DNA of 10,368 nt from Legionellaceae bacterium (GTDB lineage: Bacteria; Pseudomonadota; Gammaproteobacteria; Legionellales; Legionellaceae): NCBI GenBank assembly GCA_030696465.1, contig JAUYSE010000161.1, positions 1 to 10,368 of the forward strand. Reading direction: 5' to 3'. The notes below the pieces were generated by a model that searched no databases, had not been told where the DNA came from, and was given only the letters and a program-made list of their open reading frames with translations. Both the position numbers and the translations under genes were made by a program. Shown here piece by piece: positions 1 through 7,600 of this stretch. The stretch's first letter is position 1. Each line of letters starts with the position of its first letter.

Positions 1-459
1 ACCTTTATCTATTTCTGTTGCAACCAAGTCATATTTGAGAACAGGCATAATAGAACTCCAATTATGTTGTTCTTGCAACGCCAATGTTTTCATGGAGTGG
101 GCAGTGTGATATTTTCTCGTAATATCAGTGTGATATAAATATACCGCTAAAATAGATAAAATTCCGGCGAGAGGGTAACGCATGAACTCACCAATGTCCG
201 CATTTAAAAGTGTCAACTGCGCCCAATCTACGCTAGAAGGATCAATGTTCTCCATAATATTAATATCTTGAAGTAATTGCGGACTGTGCAGGAATAAATT
301 CAATAGTTTTGCTTGCAGTATATCAATTTTGAAAAAAAACATAACAATATAGTTATGCCACAGCCGCCACAAAAAATAAGCAATAAAAAAAGAGGATAGA
401 AAGACTAAAACATGAAACAAAGAGTTATCTTGACCCTGCTGCGGTGGTTGTGGTGGCAT
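1..459 (-). CDS. dotM: DotM/IcmP, type IVB coupling complex protein (5' part, cut by window edge)
   Basis: DotM (IcmP) is an inner-membrane subunit of the Dot/Icm type IVB secretion system; with the DotL ATPase and adaptors it forms the coupling complex that receives effector proteins in the cytoplasm. Reading the minus strand from ATG at 459 gives 153 uninterrupted codons up to base 1. The N-terminus is Pro/Gln-rich (MPPQPPQQGQDNS), followed by a hydrophobic segment at about residues 15-33 and a second one at about 95-109, which matches the two N-terminal membrane helices of DotM. Family-like stretches are QAKLLNLFL (near residue 50), DPSSVDW (73-79), the MRYP just before the second helix, and MKTLALQEQHNWSSIMPV (123-140). 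The cytoplasmic C-terminal domain, more than half of a usual DotM of roughly 375 residues, lies beyond the left edge, where dotL (icmO) would be expected next. The start is supported by an AAGGAG ribosome binding site 7 bases upstream and a promoter further up. No icmQ precedes it here. Family recognition is from memory of the Legionella protein, but several independent stretches agree. Confidence 0.92.
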   Translation of the reverse strand, partial: MPPQPPQQGQDNSLFHVLVFLSSFFIAYFLWRLWHNYIVMFFFKIDILQAKLLNLFLHSPQLLQDINIMENIDPSSVDWAQLTLLNADIGEFMRYPLAGILSILAVYLYHTDITRKYHTAHSMKTLALQEQHNWSSIMPVLKYDLVATEIDKG

Positions 460-466
460 ATTGCAA

Positions 467-472
467 CTCCTT
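467..472 (-). promoter_or_regulatory. Ribosome binding site of dotM
   Basis: On the minus strand AAGGAG lies 7 bases before the ATG at 459. It is a near-perfect Shine-Dalgarno match at optimal spacing and fixes the dotM start. Confidence 0.88.
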
Positions 473-539
473 GAGAAATGCTCTCTATCACCCAGTATAC
501 ATGGACGAGCATACCGAAGCCCGTACTATTCTTTCACTA

Positions 540-568
540 AGTATAATAAGCAAGTTGTCATTATTCAA
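540..568 (-). promoter_or_regulatory. Probable sigma70 promoter for dotM
   Basis: Minus strand: -35 candidate TTGAAT (563-568, 4 of 6 to consensus) and -10 candidate TATACT (540-545, 5 of 6), separated by exactly 17 bases. Transcription would start near 533, leaving a leader of about 75 bases before the dotM ATG. It is the best-placed promoter-like pair upstream of dotM and suggests that dotM is the first gene of its transcript. Inferred from sequence only. Confidence 0.6.
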
Positions 569-669
569 CTAAGCGCCTGGACAAACGCACCTTATGGGTA
601 AAATTAGAACGATCTATCCGATCTGCGCGCGTGAGAACTAATCTATGCACACATCTTTAAGTTAAAATA

Positions 670-750
670 AATTCCCGCTTTTTCTAGATTCGCAAGGCGG
701 GTCCTGCCGATTGCGGACCCCGCCTTTACAATCTAGAAAAAGCGGGAATT
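670..750. repeat. 81-base palindromic element with perfect 21-bp terminal arms
   Basis: Bases 670-690 and 730-750 are exact reverse complements over 21 bp (arms beginning AATTCCCGCTTTTTCTAG). Inside, AAGGCGGGTCC (694-704) pairs with GGACCCCGCCTT (715-726) with a single bulged C, around a loop of about 10 bases (705-714). The whole element therefore folds into one long hairpin of two stacked stems separated by a small internal loop. The ATTCCCGC / GCGGGAAT ends resemble dispersed palindromic repeats seen in many proteobacteria (for example the ATTCCC-N-GGGAAT type of Neisseria). No target-site duplication is evident at its borders and it encodes no protein. It could be a non-autonomous mobile repeat (REP/MITE-like), a structured RNA or a protein-binding site; a copy-number search would decide. 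Only one copy is visible in this window. Confidence 0.8.
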
Positions 751-842
751 CCTTTTATGTAAGGAGACCGCCCTTTGACGAATGATGAGGCAAACAGGTA
801 CAATTTTTCATGAGGTTCTCCCAGGATCAACCTGATTAATTA

Positions 843-871
843 TTGCTAATAATGCAATAAACTTGTATAAT
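843..871 (+). promoter_or_regulatory. Sigma70-type promoter for the gene at 981
   Basis: TTGCTA (843-848, 4 of 6 to the -35 consensus) and a perfect TATAAT (866-871) are separated by 17 bases. Transcription would start near 878, giving a 5' leader of about 100 bases. The stretch overlapping the -35 is AT-rich with TTAAT and CTAAT half-sites (836-840 and 846-850), which could accommodate a regulator. Confidence 0.7.
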
Positions 872-928
872 CTCTCTTTTATTACCATGTTCGCCCAGGT
901 ATTTTCCTGCTCTAGTTACACTTTACCT

Positions 929-954
929 CTGAGATCCCAGGCAATCCGTCTCAG
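929..954 (+). other. Small hairpin in the 5' leader
   Basis: CTGAGAT (929-935) can pair with GTCTCAG (948-954), with one G-T pair at the loop end, around a 12-base loop in the transcript from the promoter at 843-871. It ends 13 bases before the ribosome binding site and does not cover it. A stem of this size can arise by chance; no riboswitch class is recognised. Confidence 0.3.
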
Positions 955-967
955 CCGTTTAATGCGT

Positions 968-971
968 GGAG
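968..971 (+). promoter_or_regulatory. Ribosome binding site deciding the start at ATG 981
   Basis: GGAG lies 9 bases before ATG 981. An in-frame GTG at 966 would begin inside or next to this motif and has no Shine-Dalgarno sequence of its own at proper distance, so ATG 981 is preferred. Confidence 0.65.
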
Positions 972-980
972 CCATCTTCA

Positions 981-1625
981 ATGACCAAAAAATATGTTAT
1001 TTTAAATGCGGCAGAATCTATATCGAGCAAAAAAGGATTCTTCATTGTTAAGCTCTATTCATTCATTTTGTGGGCTTTTAGGACTAAATTTAAAGATTCA
1101 CCAATCATTCATATTTACGATCCTAACAAAGTAAAATTTACTACAGACGAAATTATACACATTCAAAATGCTGATAAAATAATAATTGTCGGACATGGTC
1201 AAGGATTCATCTCAACACATGTGGAAACAAGCGATAAAGTGACCACCTCCGTCGCGAAAATTTCGCATATGTTAAGTGGTGCATTTACAGAAATCACCAA
1301 TAAACAAATCAATATTTCTCTATGCGTTTGTAACAGTATAAATGTGGCAATAGCACTTACCGGGAAGCTTGCAAGCATACTCAACACTCAAAATTCAGAC
1401 AAGCAATTAAGCATCAAGGTGACAGGTCGCAATAGTATCGTTGTGCCCTGTCCATTTAATGGCAAGAAATATAACTTGTCGAATGATAATTGTTTTCCAT
1501 TGTCACATCAAAAAGGGGATTATAAATCCACTTTTTTTACTGCATCGGGTTCAAATAGGGTGATAAACAGATTCCCCGATGAAAGTGAAGAAGGTTGGCC
1601 ACTGAGTATATTTGCTTCTGACTAA
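981..1625 (+). CDS. Putative clan CD (C80-like) cysteine peptidase, candidate secreted effector
   Basis: A 214-residue protein starting at ATG 981; a GTG start at 966 would add 5 residues but is less likely because GGAG sits 9 bases before the ATG. The fold markers suggest a caspase-like (clan CD) cysteine peptidase. After a first strand (KKYVILNA, 3-10) and an HIYDP segment there is a hydrophobic strand ending in a His-Gly pair (KIIIVGHG, His72). It is followed 45 residues later by a second hydrophobic strand ending in cysteines (INISLCVCNS, Cys115 and Cys117) and then by KVTGRNSIVV (146-155). The order His-Gly, about 45-55 residues, strand plus Cys, then a VxxR segment is that of clan CD and is closest in my reading to the C80 self-processing domain of MARTX toxins. 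Cys117 would be the nucleophile and His72 the catalytic His. There is no signal peptide or clear membrane helix. A stand-alone domain of this size beside a T4BSS gene suggests a translocated effector, but substrate and activity are unknown. The family assignment is by motif only; an unrelated alpha/beta protein is possible. It converges on the giant gene with 63 bases between stop codons. Confidence 0.85.
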   Translation: MTKKYVILNAAESISSKKGFFIVKLYSFILWAFRTKFKDSPIIHIYDPNKVKFTTDEIIHIQNADKIIIVGHGQGFISTHVETSDKVTTSVAKISHMLSGAFTEITNKQINISLCVCNSINVAIALTGKLASILNTQNSDKQLSIKVTGRNSIVVPCPFNGKKYNLSNDNCFPLSHQKGDYKSTFFTASGSNRVINRFPDESEEGWPLSIFASD

Positions 1626-1628
1626 TAA

Positions 1629-1668
1629 AAAGCCCCTGATGGTTTCACGTGAAACCATCAGGGGCTTT
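1629..1668. terminator. Bidirectional terminator, perfect 40-base palindrome
   Basis: Bases 1629-1648 and 1649-1668 are exact reverse complements. The RNA would form an 18-bp stem with a 4-base loop, GC-rich at its base (AGCCCCTGATGG). It begins 3 bases after the stop of the small gene and ends 20 bases from the stop of the giant gene. The minus-strand transcript of the giant gene gets five Us directly after the stem (1627-1631), the plus-strand transcript only three, so the terminator should be stronger for the giant gene. Its centre doubles as a parS-like site, described separately. Confidence 0.88.
1641..1656. other. parS-like site (ParB-binding consensus) in the terminator loop region
   Basis: The 16 bases GGTTTCACGTGAAACC match the widely conserved chromosomal parS consensus TGTTTCACGTGAAACA at 14 of 16 positions. 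The inner 14 bases GTTTCACGTGAAAC (1642-1655) are a perfect match, and the two mismatches are the symmetric outermost bases. parS is bound by ParB and loads the chromosome (or plasmid) segregation complex, normally near the replication origin. Because the surrounding palindrome already forces symmetry, only 7 bases of match are independent, so chance cannot be excluded, but the match is centred exactly on the axis. No parA or parB gene is in the window. Confidence 0.45.
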
Positions 1669-1688
1669 ACTGGAACAATTCAAGTGCT

Positions 1689-4600
1689 CTATCCGTTTGG
1701 ATTAGCGCCTTTATCCACACGTAATGCTTTACTTCGAGCCAACACCTCTTTTGCCAAGGTGCGTAGCTCGCCGGGTAAAGAACTCACCAACTCTTTGTTA
1801 TCATGCAAGGTGTTAGATATTGCGTCTTTATCCCCTTTTTCCTCAGCCTCTTGTATCAGTCCAATCAACTCTTTAACCGCTTCATCACGTGAGCGCCCTC
1901 GATAGAAAAACAAGAAGTTTGCTGTTTTCTCCATCCCATTCTCTTTGAGTGTCTCCACAGGCACGATCCATGCTTCTAACGCTTTATAAAAGGCATCGGC
2001 ATACTGAGTCATTTCTTGTTGCGCTGCAAAGGTGTAATCTTGTAAAGACTGCACCTCTTTCGTATCCGTCGCCCATGCCTTTAATACTTGATCCTGAATT
2101 TTGTTTAAGGTTCGATACAAACGACTGTGGCCTTTTTTATGCAACGGTCTAAACAAGCGTAATATCATATTCATCTTGCTTCCAGAGCTTACGGCGTCCA
2201 TATCTTGCTTCATAATATCCGCTTTGGTCGCCATTATCTCCGTTAACAAATCACGATACATGTTGTCAGAAGCTGTTTGTCCCTTTGTATTATCTAAGAA
2301 ATCATTCAGTTTTTCTTGGATATCCACAATTTGTTTTTTTCGAGCCGTGTTTTTAAACCAAGTTTTTTGATACCCTTTCAATTCTTTTTGAATGTCTTTT
2401 TTGAGTGTATCTGACAAAGCCTGCGCTTTATGCAAAGAAGGCGTCCCTATCGCTTTCAACTCTTTGGTTATTCGGAATAAGTCTACTTGTTGAGATTTTT
2501 TTAGTCCTCTCACTTTTTGCGCCCCATGCGAATGCTTCTTGTGCGGTGCTAAACTTTCAGCGGCATATTTCGTATAGTGATCTAAGCCATCGCTCAACAA
2601 AGTATCATTGTCTTTTTCAGACCACGCTTCTGGCAACGATGTTTTAGGAAGGAAGGCTCCTTTATTGAGAAGATGCAGACAAGCTACTCTTTTTTGTGAG
2701 TCCGTTGAGTCACCCATGTCCTCAAACATCGAATGTTCCCCAAAATGCTTCCGTAAACCACTAAACATGGTCTTCGCTCGCGCATCATAGAAGTCTTTTA
2801 TCATTTCATGTGATAACGCATCCCATTCTGTCCCTACAACGGTTTTTAAATGATCCACCAAACCATTGCTGGCGATTTCTGTCATAAACTCTGGATATTT
2901 ATCAATAAGATCAAACATACAATCCATGTGCGCCTTATCAGAAAACTGCACAGAAAGTACCGTCGCATAATCCTGCATTTTTTTCGAATCATTTCGACAA
3001 GCCTTCGCAGCGCCTTTTAATACCTGACATAAACGCTCGACATGTTCTGCCTCAAAATGAGCAGACTCCATGTAAGCAATCAGCGCATCTAATGCCGCAG
3101 GGTGCTGTGCAAACAGCGCTCCGTACGATTTCATCATGGGCTGCAAGCATCCATAAACTGCCGCAGGCAATTTTGTCAATTTATTAACTCTCTCGGTATT
3201 CAGCCATAATTCAGAAACACGCTGCCACTCAAACTCTGGTTTTCGTTCAGAGGAATCATTCCAGCTGACTAAATCGAGAAACACTGAAAGTTGCTGTGGT
3301 TCTTCACGATATTTACTGAGCTGGAATAAATAGGCTTCTAAATGCCCAGCAGGAAGTTTTGCATGCCCTAATTTCAATAGGAGTTGTAATACTCTTGAGT
3401 CCTCTGCGCTCGGCGTCTCTTTATTTAAATACTCCACATAATAAGCAAATAAAAGCGGGGTTTCCATAAAGAGCGCTTCATGTTTTTCCCAGTTATTGAT
3501 TGCCTGCGCAAACAATGCAGAAGGCAGCTTCTGCATATGGTGTATGGTATATTGTCCTAATTTATCTGCGGGGAGCGCTTTATACCACCGTTGTAGCAGC
3601 GTTAACATCCCTGCGTATTTTTCCATTTTCTCTTTTTTTGTCTTGCCAGGGGATGACGCCCATAAGCTTGTTATTGGAACTTGGAAATCAACAATAAGCT
3701 CCGCCTGTACCTTGCTTAAGGTCTCCAAGCAAAAGAAAAACTCTTTTCCTGATTGATTGAGAGCCATCTCCAAGACAGGAAGTGCTTTTAAAATAGTTGG
3801 ACATTGTTTTAAGAGGGAATGCCAATACGCATCCAAACGTGTAGACTCCACCACCCGTTGATCTAAAGAAAGTGGCTCAATATAGGCTTTACTCACTTTA
3901 TCCAATAGGGTTTGGAACACCATAAAGTGCCCAGGGGCTTCAAATTGCGTCATTAGTGCAGTCAGTGTCTCCAACAATGCTTCTTTATTCTCAGAGGATG
4001 ACAACATCATCTCCCAAGTCGCCAGCCAACGCAGCCGTTTTTCTGTTTGATGTTTACATCCATTGACAATGCCTTGAAAGGATGCCGCATAGCGTTCAGC
4101 GGACGTCGATTTTGGTAACATGCGATCTAAGAATTTTTTCACCAGAATCAAATAATCTGCATGCATTGCCGTCGACAAATTAAAACAAGCAGGTGGTAAA
4201 TCCAATAAGGTATCCATCGCCATGGTATGACTAAAATAGGATGCCGCTTGTAAGGCTTGTTTGGGCTTCATGGAAGAAACATATTGTAGTAGTGGCAAAG
4301 TGCGCACAGCATGTGCCTCAGGACTAGAAAGACCAACTTCCTGTAAATAGAGCAGTGCATCTTGCTGTACTTCCGGTGCCAATTTAATCATGCAGGCATG
4401 TACACGCAGCGCCAAATCTTTCTCAGATAAGAACTGTACAATGTCTTTATCCTTTCTGGTGCGAACATTTTTCATTTCTTCAACAAGATTTGTATACTCT
4501 GGCTTCAGCGTCTGTTCTCTTACTCGCGCAACCCAACCGATAAAATCGTTATAGGTCAATGACTGCTCTTGCTGTAAAAGCCTATAAATATCTTTTAATT

Positions 4601-7600
4601 TATGAGGATAATCAGCCGCAATACCTCCCAGCATAGTCACTACCTGTTTCCACAAGGCAGGATCCGTCGGCCAATCGTCTATCTGTAATAAGTGACTTTG
4701 AATTTCCGTCAACCACCGCTCTGCTTCCGTACGCGGTTTTTTCTGAGGTTCTAAGAGGAATGTTAATCCAGGAGGGTCCTCCCTTGTAAAAGGAAAGTCT
4801 TTATCTAATTTAAATAAATGCTTAAGCGATTTTAAAAGCGTACCCTGCAGATAATGATGTAATGCATTAATTCTGTCTTTTGGACTAGCCTTATCTGCTT
4901 GGATTTTAATCCACTGATTTTCCAGTTCGGCCAAATGATTAGCAAAACTGCGCGCTTTATCTTTGCGCTCTGACGGATCTAACTTATCACTGCCTATTTC
5001 AGCAATCGCGACCGACGACAGTTGCGCTTTCGCTTCGTGGTAAGCCAGTGACGCTTGGTTTTCTAAGGATTGTAAAAACTCGTCCAACCGCAAGACCGTA
5101 TCAAACTTAAATTTTGAAGAGAGAGCAGCAACTCCAGCCGCAGTTGGCTGACCCTTGTCATCAAAGAAGCCTTGATCACCAATGTCAGCTTCTTTTTCCA
5201 TCAATGCCGTTATAATCTCGTCTCGTCGCTCAGGATAATGCGTGGGTAACAGGCTTAATAGGGCAAAAAACGCCTCATCGACCTCTTTTCGCAAATAAAA
5301 CTGCTGAACCTCTCCTTCTTCACCATTTCGCGCCGTACGTCCGCCTTTTTGGCCTAAATCGTTTTCATCATGCACCGAGCCAAGAAGTACCATTTCCACA
5401 TCGACGTTGTCTCCGCGACCAAAACCCGCCGCGATTAACACCACGCCACGTTCTTTTTGACCCAGAACAAGCCCTTCTTTGGCTTTTTTCTGCCGCAAAA
5501 CATCTGCAGGGGAGTCTTGGCTTTCATTGGTATACGACATAAAATAGGTATCAAATTCCTCTTTCGTAAAGAAAGGTTTGATAGCGTCTACCATTTCCGT
5601 CACTTCTTTATCGGTCTTACAGCACCATAAAATAGATTTCTTCTCTTTCAGGGCATGTTTGATCGTCCTTGCCATGGCCTCTAGACGCTCTTTAGGGGTC
5701 TCACAGAAGGTAGGATCCGGCCATTTACGCAAATCTTTTTGATTGGTTGGTACTCGCAGTACGGCCGTTCCATACCCTCCATGTAACTGTGCCGCTTGTG
5801 CCGCAGAGACCGTTCCAGTAAATCCTTCCCAATGGCCCCATAAGGTTCTCAGGCGTTGTGAGAACACCTGAGAGCTCACAATATTACTCTCTGGATGCAC
5901 ATGATAATTTTGAGACAATCCTTGCGTTTTTGCGACCTGGTTCAATCGATCTGCCACTAATTGATGTACCCCATGGCTGAAGGTAGAGCCCACGGCTGCT
6001 TGCATATCTTTGGTAAGCGGATATATTTCTTGCAGCGGATACTCTTCTTCTCCAATTTTAACGCGCTCTAAACGTACGGTATATTGCACGCCCATTTTTA
6101 ATTTAGCGGCCTCATGTGCTGACTGCAACCATCCCACCAATTCTATGGGATTTTTTCTAAAATCATCTAATAAGAGCAGTCCTTCTTCCGTGCCAACTCT
6201 CGAGGTCAAGAAATCAAAGCACCTGGCTAGATGATCCGCGCTAATATTAAATTGCTTACCTGCCGCTTGATCAACCTCTATTTCTGAATAAAGCTTCTCA
6301 TCATAAAATTGATTCAACGCGCGATAAAACCATACCATTTCTTTGGGCGTAATTCCCGTATGTTGAGCATAATTATATTGCGTTTTTTGACCTTCATAAA
6401 AAAGAAAGTCAAATTCATCGCCGAGACCAACCCGCATATTTTTATCGATTTTAATGGGGTTCCCTGAAAAAGCTTGCGCATCCAAAAATAAGGAGAAGTC
6501 CCCAGGGGTTGTGTACACTATCTGTGCTTGCTCATAAGCAGAACGGGCAGACGTTGCCTTCACATTTGCGGTTCTTATATTCAAATAATCAAAAAATGGT
6601 TTATAGTCGATTAAATCACGCTCTGCCAAACTCCATTTTGCGGTACACACATCGACATTTTTGCCTAATCCTACATGGCGAGCCGCGCGCATGGCGACAA
6701 AATGGCTTTTTCCTTCCCCGGTTTTTAACTGCAAAATACTGGAGGGATCATTCTTTAACGCAATTTCATTGGCAATCAAAGAAAACTGTTGCGCCAAATG
6801 AGGATATTTACCGCTGGTTCTTCCCAGAACGGCAAATAAAACCGCCCAGATTTGCGTGCATAACACATCATTGTCCGGATCTAATTGCGCTTGCTGTGAC
6901 AAGCTTGCAAAAGCTTCCGATAATTCCTCTTGCGTCATATCAGAAATCGATGTATCAACCCCTGGTAAGCGTGTCTGGCCACTTTCTAATTGCTTCAATA
7001 ACTTAAACATCATCGTCAGGCGTAAACTGTCTTCTACACTTAAATGATCATTCTCTTCGCCGCGAGTTATACGCGTGTCTTCCAACATCCGTTGAAAGTC
7101 TCGCTCTCTGGTAATGGCTAATTGTTGATAATCACGTTTAGCCGCCACACTATACGGGTTGAGTAAAAAGGCATCGACCAACGGCGTAATCGCTGCGCTA
7201 GATTGAAAGGACTCTTTCGTTTGCACTTTAATAAAGTCTAAGAGATGCTTCGTATCTGGCGCCGGTTTTGCCGGATATTTTGTCGCTAAATCACGTAAAT
7301 CTTTCATCGATAATGTTTGCAAACGATCCACCAATTTTGCCGTTTTAGAGCGATCCCCTTTGCCTTTTTCTATATAATTACGTCTTGGCGCCGTAATAAG
7401 CATGTCCGAAGGAAAACTACTCCAAGCGACAATATGTAATACCAGCGCCAATTTTTCAGGATCCGCATACAATTCCTTGGCTTTCTCTAAAAGCGACGCA
7501 TTCAACTCTGGTAGTCTTGTGATGGTTTCTATCCATAATTGACAGGTGTCTGTCCAATGAGCCGCTAAAGGCTGCCCTGGGGCCAACTCTAACAATGCCG

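Larger units (their letters stand above)
460..980. other. Divergent intergenic region between dotM and the small protease-like gene
   Basis: No convincing gene is present in these 521 bases. From left to right it holds the dotM ribosome binding site and promoter, a featureless AT-rich stretch (569-669), a large palindromic element (670-750), another stretch with no signal I can support (751-842), a rightward promoter (843-871) and a leader of about 100 bases to the gene at 981. The two promoters point away from each other, so the palindrome lies upstream of both transcripts and cannot be the terminator of either. Confidence 0.75.

Noticed and set aside
821..830. CCAGGATCAA, identical to the complement of ten bases near the 5' end of 16S rRNA
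   Set aside because: The flanking bases do not match rRNA, so this is a chance decamer and not an rRNA remnant.
782..835. A 17-codon frame beginning ATGATG downstream of an AGGAG
   Set aside because: The AGGAG is about 14 bases away, too far for a good ribosome binding site, and the frame ends before the promoter at 843; nothing supports translation.
835..854. Possible PmrA box (tandem TTAAT-type half-sites) at the -35 of the promoter at 843
   Set aside because: The half-sites are 10 bases apart instead of the 11 expected from the Legionella consensus, and the second is degenerate; AT-rich DNA gives such matches easily.
863..1051. A 62-codon plus-strand open frame overlapping the start of the protease-like gene
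   Set aside because: It begins on top of the promoter -10 box and overlaps the real gene in another frame.
1692..1871. Acidic patch (EAEEKGD) near the C-terminus of the giant protein as a Dot/Icm E-block signal
   Set aside because: It is about 50 residues from the end rather than close to it, and the final residues (GANPNG) lack the usual hydrophobic residue near the terminus; not enough to call a secretion signal.
6509..7006. A 165-codon plus-strand open frame opposite the giant gene
   Set aside because: It lies antisense to the Walker A region of the SecA-like core, has low-complexity shadow-like composition and no ribosome binding site I can support; the minus-strand protein explains the sequence.
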